Assembly: GCF_000971155.1 (NCBI RefSeq)
Contig: NZ_BBLX01000011.1
Coordinates: 29,877-93,876 of the forward strand
DNA: 64,000 nt
Source of the DNA: Demequina maris
GTDB taxonomy: Bacteria; Actinomycetota; Actinomycetes; Actinomycetales; Demequinaceae
Direction of reading: 5' to 3'
Shown: positions 8,479-17,433 of the stretch, in pieces
Layout of the letters: each line of letters opens with the position of its first letter
Numbering within the stretch: the first letter of the stretch is position 1
The notes under the pieces: generated by a model
What the model was told of the DNA's origin: nothing
What the model saw: the letters and a program-made list of their open reading frames with translations, nothing else
Database searches by the model: none
Translations under genes and position numbers: made by a program

Positions 8479-10416
8479 TCACTCCTCGGGGTCCGGCTTG
8501 TCGGACACCCGCGTGGTCCGCGTCTCCTTGCGGCCGCGGCGCACGGTGCGGATCACGCCCATGACGAGCAGCACCACGAGGCCGGCGGTGAACACGGCGG
8601 TGACCGCGGTGCCCCAGTCGGCGCGCACGCGCACGCTCATCGACACGGGCGTCGCGATCGAGATGCCGTCGGTGTTGCGCAGGACCGTGATGGCGCTGAC
8701 GTCCGCGGACGAGACGGCCTCGACCTCGACCGGGACGGTCTTGCTCGAGTTCGCGGGGATCGTGACCCTCGGGGTCTCGCGGATCTGCAGGTTGGGCGAG
8801 AAGGACGTCATGTCGACCACGACGGTGGCGTCGACGTCGAGGCCGTTCACCACCGTCACCGGCAGGCTGCCCTTGTCGGCGATGAAGTTCACGTCCGAGC
8901 CGATCGCGACGTGGAGCGCCTCGAGGGTCTCGTCGGCGTCGGCGGTCGCCTGCACCACCCGCAGCTGGCGGGTCTGCGCATCCTCCCGGACCGATCGTGC
9001 GACGGGCGGCAGCAGCGCCGTGCCGTGCTCGCCGAGGAAGGCGTCGGGGTCGTCCGCGACGGTGCTGAGGTCGGTGAGGTCGGCGAGCTGGTTCGACAGC
9101 CCCGCGATGGTGGCGGCATCCAGGTCGTCGGCCGCGCCGACCTTCCACCGCAGATCGACGGTGGTGCCCGCGGGCTCGGCGACGAGCTCGGCGAGGTCGA
9201 CCGCGTCGACGAACGGCGCATTCATGAGCGCCGACAGCACCGAGGCCTCGCTGGTCCCGGTGGGCGACCACTCGTCGCCGGTCCACGCCAGCACAGGGGA
9301 GGCGGACTCGGCCGCCGTGAGGGCGCCCACCGCGATCGCGGCGCCCACGCCGCCCGCGTCCGTGGTCGCGCCGGCGCCGAGGTACGAGGAGAGCGTCGCG
9401 TCAGGGGTGAGCAGAGGGATGTCCTCGCCGCCGGCGCGCGTGACCGAGACGGCCGGCGTGACCTCGGCGGCGGACGCTCCGCGCGTGCTCGTCATGAGGA
9501 TCGCCTCAGCCCCCTCGCGCGCGACGAGGCGCGCGGTGGACCGGTCGGCGCGGTCGACCACGGCGAGCCACGGGGTGTCGTCGGCGGTGCTCACTCCGGT
9601 GGTGAGGGACGTGCGGAGCGCGAACTCGAGCAGCGCCGAGTTGTCCGCGTGGGCGAGCGACACCAGGTCGGGGTCCTGGGTGGGGAGACGCATGACGTCG
9701 CGGTCGCTGAGGTCGAGGGTGCCGGTCCCCAGGCCGGCCAGGGCGGACTCGTCGATCGCGAGGGTGACGCCGTCGATGTCGGTCGCCGCCGCGATCGACC
9801 GCACGCGGGCGCTCAGCCCGGACGCCGTGGCCACGGTGCTCAGCTGGAGCTCCGGCATCGGCGCGTCGACGTAGGTGACCGCGCCCGTGAGGATCGTGGA
9901 GTCGCCGGTATCCGTGCGCAGCAGCACCTCGACGCCGTGGACGGCCCACGTGTCCTCGATGAAGGGCAGGCGCTTGTCCTGCGACGTGACCGAGACCGTG
10001 GTGGACGCGCCCGAGCCGAGCCGGGTGACCGGGGTCGGCTGGCCGCCGTCGGTCGACGTGACGGTCGACGTGCCGACGTCCGCGGAGCCCACGGTGACCA
10101 TGGACGCGTCCTCGCCGTCGAGGTACGCCACCAGGGACTCGCGGTCCTCGAGCGGCTCGCGCGTGACGCGCAGCAGGACGCGGGCGTCGTCGAGGGGGAC
10201 CATCTCGTCGTTCTCGACGGTGACGACGGTGGTCATCGACTGGCCGGGACGGAGCATGGGGGTCGGCGCGGACTCGATGGTGCCGACGGCGAGCGTCGAG
10301 GCGCCCGTCGGCACCACGTCGATCGCGGCGGCGGGCGCGAGCGCGGCGGTCGCGACGAGCACGGCGGTGCCGGCCAGAGCGCGACGCAGCGCCACGTGCC
10401 GTCGGGACCCGCGCAT
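8479..10416 (-). CDS. DUF6049 family secreted/membrane-anchored protein
   Basis: This 645-residue protein has an N-terminal signal sequence (arginine-rich, then AGTAVLVATAALAPAAA), a large extracellular region rich in Thr, Val and Asp, and one C-terminal membrane helix (VFTAGLVVLLVMGVIRTV) with a basic cytoplasmic tail. It is the positional homologue of mycobacterial Rv3909, always next to murJ, and is assigned to DUF6049. The function is unknown; position suggests envelope assembly. I chose the ATG at 10416 because it begins the signal peptide and lies just after the nudix stop. The longer open frame upstream overlaps the Nudix gene and is not used. Confidence 0.85.
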   Translation of the reverse strand: MRGSRRHVALRRALAGTAVLVATAALAPAAAIDVVPTGASTLAVGTIESAPTPMLRPGQSMTTVVTVENDEMVPLDDARVLLRVTREPLEDRESLVAYLDGEDASMVTVGSADVGTSTVTSTDGGQPTPVTRLGSGASTTVSVTSQDKRLPFIEDTWAVHGVEVLLRTDTGDSTILTGAVTYVDAPMPELQLSTVATASGLSARVRSIAAATDIDGVTLAIDESALAGLGTGTLDLSDRDVMRLPTQDPDLVSLAHADNSALLEFALRTSLTTGVSTADDTPWLAVVDRADRSTARLVAREGAEAILMTSTRGASAAEVTPAVSVTRAGGEDIPLLTPDATLSSYLGAGATTDAGGVGAAIAVGALTAAESASPVLAWTGDEWSPTGTSEASVLSALMNAPFVDAVDLAELVAEPAGTTVDLRWKVGAADDLDAATIAGLSNQLADLTDLSTVADDPDAFLGEHGTALLPPVARSVREDAQTRQLRVVQATADADETLEALHVAIGSDVNFIADKGSLPVTVVNGLDVDATVVVDMTSFSPNLQIRETPRVTIPANSSKTVPVEVEAVSSADVSAITVLRNTDGISIATPVSMSVRVRADWGTAVTAVFTAGLVVLLVMGVIRTVRRGRKETRTTRVSDKPDPEE

Positions 10417-10427
10417 CGTGCCGCCGC

Positions 10428-10970
10428 TCACGGGGCGATGGCGAGCAGGCGTGCCGCGGCCTGGGCCATCTTCCGCTCGTTCGGGTAGGCGAGCTCGCGC
10501 GAGAGCTCCGCGACGGCGATCCAGCGGGCCACCTCGGCCTCGTGGTCGGGGTCGTTCTCCGTGGTGATGATGCCGCCCTTGGCCTCGAGGAGGTAGTGGT
10601 GCACCACCTTGTGGACGCGTCGGTCGTCGCCGGTGAACCAGTAGTCGATGATCCCGAGCGGCTGGATGATGTCCGCGTCGATGCCGGTCTCCTCGGCGAC
10701 CTCGCGGACCGCGGCGATCTCGGGGGTCTCGCCCTCCTCGATGTGGCCCTTGGGCAGGCACCACTCGAGGCGGCCGGCCCGGTTGCGGCGGCCGATGCAC
10801 GCGGCGTAGGCGATGCCGTCCTCGACGCGCACGGCAATGCCGCCAGCGGAGGTCTCGTTGCTCACCGGCAGGTGCGGCGCGCGGTGCGCGACGCTCTCGC
10901 GCCGCCTCAGCGCCGCTCCCTGCGGAGGCATCGGCACGGGGCCGGGGCGCGGGACGGGCGGCGTGGGCAT
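10428..10970 (-). CDS. Nudix hydrolase (MutT4-like position)
   Basis: This 180-residue protein carries a full Nudix box, GHIEEGETPEIAAVREVAEE followed by TG, for metal-dependent hydrolysis of nucleoside diphosphate-linked substrates. The N-terminal 35 residues are rich in Pro and Arg and are likely disordered. It starts the minus-strand run nudix-DUF6049-murJ-pseudokinase and is divergent from cca, the arrangement of mutT4 and pcnA in mycobacteria. The substrate cannot be deduced. Confidence 0.9.
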   Translation of the reverse strand: MPTPPVPRPGPVPMPPQGAALRRRESVAHRAPHLPVSNETSAGGIAVRVEDGIAYAACIGRRNRAGRLEWCLPKGHIEEGETPEIAAVREVAEETGIDADIIQPLGIIDYWFTGDDRRVHKVVHHYLLEAKGGIITTENDPDHEAEVARWIAVAELSRELAYPNERKMAQAAARLLAIAP

Positions 10971-11071
10971 GGCCCAACTCTAACGACCCGACGGGGGCCC
11001 GCCGGGAGCCATGCCCGGCGGGAGGCGGCCTGCGCGGGGGGAGCCGCGGCCCCGTCTGGGACACTTGTCGG

Positions 11072-12532
11072 GTGACCAGCCGCCCTTCCGCACCCCCCTC
11101 GCTCGACGTGCTGCGCCGCCGCGCCGCCGGACTGTGGGCGGCGCTGCCGCCGGAGATCGCGCAGCTCGCCGCCGCCTTCGAGGCGGCCGGGCACGAGCTC
11201 GCGCTCGTCGGCGGACCCGTGCGGGACGCGTTCCTCGGGCGCTCGAGCGCGGACCTCGACTTCGCGACCGATGCGCGTCCCGACGAGATCGAGCGGCTGC
11301 TCAAGGGATGGACGCGCGCGACGTGGGACATGGGGCGCGAGTTCGGCACGATCGGCGGGCGCCGCGGCGACCTGGTGGTCGAGATCACCACCTACCGGGC
11401 GGACGAGTACGACGGCGAGACGCGCAAGCCGGTCGTGGCCTTCGGCTCCTCGCTGCACGGCGACCTCGCGCGGCGCGACTTCACCGTCAACGCGATGGCG
11501 GTGCGGCTGCCGTCGATGGAGTTCGTGGACCCGTTCGACGGCCTCACGGATCTCGCCGGCGGGCTGCTGCGCACGCCCATCGACCCGGAGGTGTCGTTCG
11601 GCGACGACCCGCTGCGCATGATGCGGGCCGCGCGCTTCGCCTCGCAGCTGGGCTTCGAGATCGAGCCCGGGACGTTCGCGGCCATGGCCGCCATGGCCGA
11701 ACGCATCGGGATCGTGTCCGCCGAGCGCGTCCGCGACGAGCTCGTGAAGCTGCTGCTCGGCACGCACGTGCGCGAGGGCCTCGCCGCGCTGGTCGACTCG
11801 GGCCTGGCGGACCGGGTGCTGCCGGAGCTGCCGGCGCTCAAGCTCGAGGTGGACGAGCACCACCACCACAAGGACGTCTACGACCACACCCTCACCGTCG
11901 TCGAGCAGGCGATCGACCTCGAGACCGGTGCCGACGGCGCCGTGCCCGGGCCCGACCTGGTGCTGCGCCTCGCGTCGCTGCTGCATGACATCGGCAAGCC
12001 GCCCACGCGTCGCCTCGAGCCCGGCGGCGGGGTCTCGTTCCACCACCACGAGGTGGTGGGCGCGAAGATGGCGGCGAAGAGGCTCAAGGCGCTGCGCTTC
12101 GACAAGGACACCATCAAGGCGGTCGAGCACCTCGTGTTCCTGCACCTGCGCTTCCACGGCTACGCCGACGCGCGCTGGTCCGACTCCGCGGTGCGTCGCT
12201 ACGTCGTCGACGCCGGCGCCGAGCTGGAGCGGCTGCATCGTCTGACCCGTGCGGACGTCACCACGCGCAACCGCCGCAAGGCCGACCGCCTGTCCTTCGC
12301 GTACGACGACCTCGAGGCGAGGATCGCCGAGCTGCGCGAGCAGGAGGAGGTCGACGCGATCCGTCCCGACCTCGACGGCACCCAGATCATGGCGATCCTG
12401 GGGCTCACGCCGGGGCGCGAGGTGGGCGCGGCCTACAAGCACCTGCTCGAGCTGCGCATGGAGCACGGGCCGCTGGGCGAGGAGCGCGCGGAGGCGGAGC
12501 TGAAGGCCTGGTGGGAGTCCCGCGAGGGCTGA
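11072..12532 (+). CDS. cca: CCA tRNA nucleotidyltransferase
   Basis: This 486-residue protein has the class II nucleotidyltransferase head with GGPVRDAFLGR followed by the metal-binding SADLDFATDARP. A neck domain and an HD domain (LLHDIGKPPTRR) follow. It adds or repairs the CCA end of tRNAs. Actinobacterial members carry the HD domain, as in mycobacterial PcnA (Rv3907c). The GTG start at 11072 is the first in frame after the divergent intergenic region. Confidence 0.93.
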   Translation: MTSRPSAPPSLDVLRRRAAGLWAALPPEIAQLAAAFEAAGHELALVGGPVRDAFLGRSSADLDFATDARPDEIERLLKGWTRATWDMGREFGTIGGRRGDLVVEITTYRADEYDGETRKPVVAFGSSLHGDLARRDFTVNAMAVRLPSMEFVDPFDGLTDLAGGLLRTPIDPEVSFGDDPLRMMRAARFASQLGFEIEPGTFAAMAAMAERIGIVSAERVRDELVKLLLGTHVREGLAALVDSGLADRVLPELPALKLEVDEHHHHKDVYDHTLTVVEQAIDLETGADGAVPGPDLVLRLASLLHDIGKPPTRRLEPGGGVSFHHHEVVGAKMAAKRLKALRFDKDTIKAVEHLVFLHLRFHGYADARWSDSAVRRYVVDAGAELERLHRLTRADVTTRNRRKADRLSFAYDDLEARIAELREQEEVDAIRPDLDGTQIMAILGLTPGREVGAAYKHLLELRMEHGPLGEERAEAELKAWWESREG

Positions 12533-12829
12533 GCGGGTCGGGTCCGGGTCCGTGCCTGCGTCCATGGCCGCGCCCGCGGATGGGCGTGCGGATGGGCGTG
12601 CGTGGCCGTGGACCCTCGCGCGTGTGTCAGCTCAGGCTGAAACAGCTCCGCTTCGGACCGCCCGTCGCACGGGGCCGGCCGCGCGCGAGACGCCGCATTT
12701 CAACTCTCGCTGACATGCGTGAGAGCGACCATGGCCGCCCTGCCCGACGCGACGACGCGGACCCCCGTCGGGACGGGGACCCGCGTCGCGGCGGCTCGAG
12801 CCTCGGCGCCGGGCCTGTTGGCACCTGGG
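12533..12829. other. 297-bp intergenic region between convergent cca and ald
   Basis: No coding sequence is supported here. The stretch holds repeated GGATGGGCGTGCG-like units (about 12578-12603) and a GC-rich hairpin at 12752-12789 (separate entry). Open frames crossing it lack recognisable domains and ribosome binding sites. Confidence 0.6.
12752..12789 (-). terminator. Hairpin downstream of ald
   Basis: The arms GACGCGG-AC-CCCCGTC (12754-12769) and GACGGGG-AC-CCGCGTC (12772-12787) form two 7-bp helices with a small AC/AC internal loop. It lies about 40 bp past the minus-strand ald stop and can also act on read-through from cca. Confidence 0.55.
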
Positions 12830-13930
12830 TCAGGCGGGGACCTTCGCGGCCAGGTGCGGGAAGATCTCCGCGACCGGGCCGTGGACGATGCGGCCGTCGA
12901 CCGTCGCGAGACCGCGGGCGAGCGCCGGGTCCTTGGCGGTGGCGACCTCCCAGCCGTCGTTCGCGAGGCGCACCGCGTACGGGAGGGTCGCGTTGGTGAG
13001 CGCGAGCGTCGAGGTGTTGCCCACGGCGCCCGGCATGTTCGCCACGCAGTAGAAGGTCGACCCCTCGACCGTGTAGGTGGGCTCGGCGTGCGTGGTCGCG
13101 TGCGAGTCCTCGAAGCAGCCGCCCTGGTCGATCGCGATGTCGACCAGCACCGAGCCGGCCTTCATCCGCGCGACCAGGTCGTGCGACACGAGCTTGGGGG
13201 CCTTGGCACCCGCGACGAGCACGGCGCCGATGACCAGGTCGGCCTCGAGACACGCGTTCTCGACCTCGTACGCGGAGGAGACGACGGTCTTGACGCGACC
13301 GGCGTAGAGCGCGTCCAGCTGGCGCAGGCGCGGCACCGACAGGTCGAGCACGGTGACGTCCGCGCCCATCCCGACCGCCTGCGCGATCGCGTTCTGACCG
13401 GACATGCCGGCGCCGAGCACCGTCACCTTGGCCGGACGCACGCCGGGCACGCCGCCGAGCAGCACGCCGCGGCCGCCCTGGCTCGACTGAAGCGCGAAGG
13501 CGCCCACCATCGTCGCCATGCGGCCCGCGACCTCGCTCATCGGGGCGAGCAGCGGCAGCGCGCCGTCCTCGAGCGCGACGGTCTCGTACGCGATCGCGGT
13601 GGTGCCGGACTCGACCAGCGCGCGCGTAAGGGGCTCGTCGGCGGCCAGGTGGAGGTAGGTGAAGAGCAGCAGCCCGGGACGGAGGAAGCCGTACTCCGAG
13701 GCGATCGGCTCCTTGACCTTGATCACCATCTCGGCGGCCCAGGCCTCGTCGACGGTCCCGAGGGACGCACCCGCGAGCACGTAGTCCTCGTCGGCGAAGG
13801 CGGATCCCAGGCCGGCGCCGGCCTGCACCACGACCGAGTGGCCCGCGGTGACGAGCTCGCGCACGCCGGCGGGGGTCGCGCCCACGCGGCGCTCGTTGTC
13901 CTTGACCTCTGCGGGGATGCCGATGCGCAT
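12830..13930 (-). CDS. ald: Alanine dehydrogenase
   Basis: This 366-residue enzyme interconverts L-alanine and pyruvate plus ammonia with NAD. It shows the N-terminal MRIGIPAEVKDNERRVG, the active-site KVKEPIASEYGFLRPG and the Rossmann motif VLGAGMSGQNA. Length and motifs match the Ald family (about 370 residues). It is divergent from an Lrp/AsnC gene 150 bp away, the same layout as ald and aldR in mycobacteria, where the regulator controls ald in response to alanine. Alanine feeds both central metabolism and the peptidoglycan stem. Confidence 0.96.
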   Translation of the reverse strand: MRIGIPAEVKDNERRVGATPAGVRELVTAGHSVVVQAGAGLGSAFADEDYVLAGASLGTVDEAWAAEMVIKVKEPIASEYGFLRPGLLLFTYLHLAADEPLTRALVESGTTAIAYETVALEDGALPLLAPMSEVAGRMATMVGAFALQSSQGGRGVLLGGVPGVRPAKVTVLGAGMSGQNAIAQAVGMGADVTVLDLSVPRLRQLDALYAGRVKTVVSSAYEVENACLEADLVIGAVLVAGAKAPKLVSHDLVARMKAGSVLVDIAIDQGGCFEDSHATTHAEPTYTVEGSTFYCVANMPGAVGNTSTLALTNATLPYAVRLANDGWEVATAKDPALARGLATVDGRIVHGPVAEIFPHLAAKVPA

Positions 13931-14080
13931 CTCTGCTCCTCTCCCTGGCGCCGGGGCGCCGCTCCTGGCCGGGCACCTCGTACCTTCTTCGCCCGACCCC
14001 TACAATTCTTGGAGGAACTTCGGTTCAGGCAAGCAATCGTGAATGCAGACGCCGATTTCGAGGAAAAGGGAGAAGGATCG
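13931..14080. promoter_or_regulatory. Divergent ald / Lrp-family control region
   Basis: This region must hold the promoters of ald (leftward) and of the Lrp-type gene (rightward). Its centre (about 13998-14040) is the least GC-rich part, with CTACAATTCTTGG and the small palindrome GAACTTCGGTTC (about 14015-14026). Lrp/AldR-type regulators bind such divergent regions; the exact operator cannot be assigned by eye. Confidence 0.5.
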
Positions 14081-14611
14081 ATGGAGCAGAGTCTCCGAGG
14101 CGGCCCCGGCCCGAAGGGTCTTCGGCTCGACGAGCTCGACGAGCGCATCCTGTGGGAGCTCATGCGGGACGCGCGCATCCCCAACGCTGCGCTCGCCGCC
14201 CGGCTCCACGTCGCCCCGTCGACCACGCACGGCCGCGTCAAGGCGCTGCGCGAGGCCGGCGTGATCCGCTCGAGCCACATCGAGGTCGACTACGCGGCGC
14301 TCGGCCTCGAGGTCCAGGGCATCGTCTCCGTCCGCCTCCGCGCGCAGGCGCGCCCGCAGATCAAGAGCTACGCCGCGAAGGTCATCCAGCTGCCCAACGT
14401 GCTCTCGGTGTTCTTCGTGGGCGGCACCATCGACTTCCTCATCCACGTCGCGTGCACCTCGACCGCGCAGCTGCGCGACTTCGTCGCGAGCGAGCTGAGC
14501 ATGGACCCCGCCGTCGCGTCGACCGAGACGAACATCGTCTTCGACCACCTCATCGGCCAGGAGCACCTGGGCAGCGGCGGCCTCGCGGCCCTGCGCGGCC
14601 CCATCCGCTAG
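14081..14611 (+). CDS. Lrp/AsnC family transcriptional regulator (AldR-like)
   Basis: This 176-residue regulator has an N-terminal winged helix-turn-helix (LDELDERILWELMRDARIPN, then LAARLHVAPSTTHGRVKALR) and a C-terminal RAM/AsnC ligand-binding domain (about residues 75-155). Its position opposite ald suggests alanine-responsive control of ald. The ATG at 14081 follows AGGGAGAAGG; an in-frame GTG at 14039 is an alternative with a poorer ribosome site. A GGACGATGCG copy begins immediately after its stop codon. Confidence 0.9.
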   Translation: MEQSLRGGPGPKGLRLDELDERILWELMRDARIPNAALAARLHVAPSTTHGRVKALREAGVIRSSHIEVDYAALGLEVQGIVSVRLRAQARPQIKSYAAKVIQLPNVLSVFFVGGTIDFLIHVACTSTAQLRDFVASELSMDPAVASTETNIVFDHLIGQEHLGSGGLAALRGPIR

Positions 14612-14630
14612 GGACGATGCGGCGTCGGGC

Positions 14631-15923
14631 TCACCCGACCGGTGCCGGCACGCGGGGCGCCCGCGCGTAGACGAGCGCGACCAGCAGGTACGCCGCGGCG
14701 ACCCCGGCCATCACCCACGGGGAGTAGCCGGTCGTCGGCAGCACCGTCGCGGCGACCGCCGCGCTCGACACGAACGCGACGTTGTAGGCCATGTCGTAGA
14801 GCGTGAAGGCGCGCCCGCGGTACTCGTCGGCGGTGTCGCGCTGCACGATCGTGTCGACCGCGATCTTGCCGCCCTGCACCGCGAGGCTGATGATCACCGC
14901 GGCGCTCAGCAGGGCCCAGCGGGCGGACGAGGCGGCCAGCAGCAGCTGCCCGCCCGCGCCGAGCACCAGGCAGCCGACGATCCAGCGGTGGCGCCCGACC
15001 TTCGGCCCGAGCCACGGCGTGACCACCGCCGCGAGGCCGAATCCGACCGCGGCGAAGCCGAGCACCAGGCTGAAGCTGCCCAGCGACTCCTCCGGGTGGT
15101 CCGGATCGCCGAGCAGGTGCCGCGACATCAGGATCGACGCGACGAACATGATCCCGTAGAGGAGCCGCTGCGCCGCCATCACGGACAGCGCCTGGAACGG
15201 CGTGACGCGCCGCCACAGGTATGCGACGCCGGACGCGAGCTCGGTGCCGAGCGCCCGCACCTGCGCGCCGAGCCGCAACGACTCGAGGGGGTTCTCGGGG
15301 CCGAGCTCGTCGCGCCCGAGCAGGGTCGCCGCCCAGGACGATGCGGCGAACGCGACGGCGGCCGACACCAGCGCGGCGAAGGCGAGCGAGGCGTCGGACG
15401 CGGTGGGCGCGACGAACGTCACGACGCCGCCGATCGCGGCGCCGGCGGCCGCGGCGATGGTGCCGAGGGTCGGCATGATCGCGTTCGCGGCGAGCAGCTC
15501 GTGCGGCGGCACCACGTTCGCGAGGCCGGCGGACATGGCCGCGAGCAGGAAGCGGTTGACGGAGAGCGTGAGCAGCGCGAGCGCGTAGAGCGACCAGAGC
15601 GGCCCGTCGAGAGCGAGCACGCCCAGGATGACACCGGCGAGCCCCACCCGGACCAGGTTGCCGACCAGGAGGATCCGCTGACGCGGCCAGCGGTCGATGA
15701 GCGGGCCGACGAACGGGCCCACCAGGGTGAACGGTGTGAGGAGCACCGCGAAGCCGATGGCGATCTCCGCGGGCGTGGCCGCCTGGGTCGGGTCGAAGAA
15801 GAACGCGGTGGCGATGCCCACCTGGAACATCCCGTCGCCGCCCTGCGAGAGCAGGCGCGAGAGCGTGAGCCGGCGGAAGCCACGGGCCCGCCAGAGCCGT
15901 GCGAGGTCGCTGGCCAGGGTCAC
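14631..15923 (-). CDS. MFS transporter
   Basis: This 430-residue protein has about 12 membrane segments and belongs to the major facilitator superfamily, near the MFS_3/enterobactin-exporter-like group. It has LLSQGGDGMFQVGIATAFFF in the first helix region and VGPFVGPLIDRWPRQRIL, the MFS loop 2-3 motif. The substrate is unknown; drug or metabolite efflux is typical for the group. It is convergent with the Lrp gene, ending 19 bp from it. Confidence 0.85.
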   Translation of the reverse strand: MTLASDLARLWRARGFRRLTLSRLLSQGGDGMFQVGIATAFFFDPTQAATPAEIAIGFAVLLTPFTLVGPFVGPLIDRWPRQRILLVGNLVRVGLAGVILGVLALDGPLWSLYALALLTLSVNRFLLAAMSAGLANVVPPHELLAANAIMPTLGTIAAAAGAAIGGVVTFVAPTASDASLAFAALVSAAVAFAASSWAATLLGRDELGPENPLESLRLGAQVRALGTELASGVAYLWRRVTPFQALSVMAAQRLLYGIMFVASILMSRHLLGDPDHPEESLGSFSLVLGFAAVGFGLAAVVTPWLGPKVGRHRWIVGCLVLGAGGQLLLAASSARWALLSAAVIISLAVQGGKIAVDTIVQRDTADEYRGRAFTLYDMAYNVAFVSSAAVAATVLPTTGYSPWVMAGVAAAYLLVALVYARAPRVPAPVG

Positions 15924-15992
15924 GTGCCCAGCGTAGAGGTCCGGATGCCGGGGGAGGCATCAGTAGAGTGACGGAGGAAGAGGGGAGGCCGC

Positions 15993-16445
15993 ATGGGCTT
16001 CGGCGAGTCCGTCGCGACGTGCTTCCGCCGCTACGCGACGTTCCGCGGCCGCGCGAGCCGCAGCGAGTTCTGGTGGTTCCAGCTCTTCGGCTCGCTCGCG
16101 TGGGTCGTGACCGTGGTGGTCGCCTCCGCGCTGTGGCTCGCCGCCTTCGAGGGCGCGGCCCGTCCCACCGAGGACCCCGCGATCAACCCCGACTCGGTGT
16201 CGTGGGGGCCGCTCACCGGCGCCGTCGGCGTGCTCCTGCTCTACACGCTCGTGATCGGGGTGCCGCTGCTCGCCGTGACCTCGCGTCGGCTGCACGACGT
16301 CGGCATGGGCGCCTGGTGGCTCGGCCTGCTCGCGCTGGGCCTCGGCATCGTGCTCCTCGCGCTCGCCGTGGTCGAGGGCCAGCGCGGCGCCAACCGCTTC
16401 GGACCGGACCCCCGCATCGTGCGCGGCGTGCCCGCACCCGCCTGA
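15993..16445 (+). CDS. DUF805 family membrane protein (first of three)
   Basis: This 150-residue protein has about four membrane helices and the DUF805 hallmarks: a cytoplasmic start with RRYATFRGRASRSEFWWFQL, an inner TSRRLHDVGMGAWWLGL and a C-terminal GANRFGPDP. DUF805 proteins are small integral membrane proteins of unknown function. It is the most divergent of three tandem paralogues on the plus strand. Confidence 0.88.
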   Translation: MGFGESVATCFRRYATFRGRASRSEFWWFQLFGSLAWVVTVVVASALWLAAFEGAARPTEDPAINPDSVSWGPLTGAVGVLLLYTLVIGVPLLAVTSRRLHDVGMGAWWLGLLALGLGIVLLALAVVEGQRGANRFGPDPRIVRGVPAPA

Positions 16446-16537
16446 TCCGATCTCGGCGCGCACCAGCGACAACGCTGTCATGTCCCGCTAGGGTGGGCGC
16501 GCCGGCGAGCGCCGGCGCAACGAGAAGGGGAGCGGAC

Positions 16538-16912
16538 ATGGGCGGTTACATGACGGCGCTGCGGCGCTACGCGGAGTTCAGCGGGCGGTCGCGCCGGAGC
16601 GAGTACTGGGGCTTCGTGCTCGTCAACGTGCTCATCTCGATCCTCCTCAGCATCCTGCTGCTGGTCTCGGGCTACGACTACGAGACGATGGAGCCGAGCG
16701 GCTTCTCGATCGTCGTCCTCGTGGTGCTCGGCATCTACGCGCTCGCGATGCTCATCCCGTCGATCGCGCTGCAGTGGCGCCGCTACCAGGACATCGGCTG
16801 GCCGGGTGCCGTGTCGATCATCGGCTGGTTCGTCAGCCTCCTCACGCTCATCGTCGCCTTCATCCCCGGCAACGACGGCCCCAACCAGTACGGGCCCGAC
16901 CCCAAGGCCTGA
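16538..16912 (+). CDS. DUF805 family membrane protein (second of three)
   Basis: This 124-residue protein has the DUF805 pattern: LRRYAEFSGRSRRSEYWGFV, hydrophobic segments, WRRYQDIGWPGAVSIIGW and the end PGNDGPNQYGPDPKA. The ATG at 16538 follows AGAAGGGGAG. It is closely related to the third copy and more distantly to the first, which points to a recent tandem duplication. Function unknown. Confidence 0.87.
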   Translation: MGGYMTALRRYAEFSGRSRRSEYWGFVLVNVLISILLSILLLVSGYDYETMEPSGFSIVVLVVLGIYALAMLIPSIALQWRRYQDIGWPGAVSIIGWFVSLLTLIVAFIPGNDGPNQYGPDPKA

Positions 16913-16988
16913 CCTCCGCGGCCACGCCGCGCGCGCCGCGCGCGACGTGGCTACCGTGGGAGCATCCGCTAGCAGGGGGAGGGCCACC

Positions 16989-17363
16989 ATGGACGGCTTC
17001 GTGACTGCGTTCCGCAGGTACACGGACTTCGCCGGGCGCTCGCGACGCCGCGAGTACTGGGGCTTCGTCCTCGTCAACGTGGTGATCTTCGGCGTGGTCT
17101 CCGCGCTCGCCCTGACCGTCGGCCGCGACGCCGACGCGGGCACCTACACGACCCTCGGCTGGGTGCTGGTGATCGCCCTGTCCTTCTACGGCCTGGTGCT
17201 CCTCGTGCCGGGCATCGCGATCCAGTTCCGCCGCTACCAGGACATCGGCTGGCCGGGCGCCGTGTCGATCGTCGGCTGGTTCCTCCCGCTGCTCACCTTC
17301 ATCGTGGCGTGCATCCCGGGCAACGAGGGTCCCAACAAGTACGGGCCGGACCCCAAGGCCTGA
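16989..17363 (+). CDS. DUF805 family membrane protein (third of three)
   Basis: This 124-residue protein is nearly superimposable on the preceding one: FRRYTDFAGRSRRREYWGFV at the start and RRYQDIGWPGAVSIVGWF, then PGNEGPNKYGPDPKA at the end. The middle (residues 35-70) differs. The ATG at 16989 follows GGGGGAGGG. Function unknown. The identical tails suggest duplication or gene conversion. Confidence 0.87.
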   Translation: MDGFVTAFRRYTDFAGRSRRREYWGFVLVNVVIFGVVSALALTVGRDADAGTYTTLGWVLVIALSFYGLVLLVPGIAIQFRRYQDIGWPGAVSIVGWFLPLLTFIVACIPGNEGPNKYGPDPKA

Positions 17364-17433
17364 TCCGGCCATCGCGCGCGCAGGTCGCGGGCCTCCGGTT
17401 GCAGGGGTGCAGGCCTCGGGCCAGGCTGGACGT

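Noticed and set aside
6492..8564. Long plus-strand open frame opposite murJ
   Set aside because: Shadow of murJ and the pseudokinase gene; composition is Arg/His/Glu-rich with no domain.
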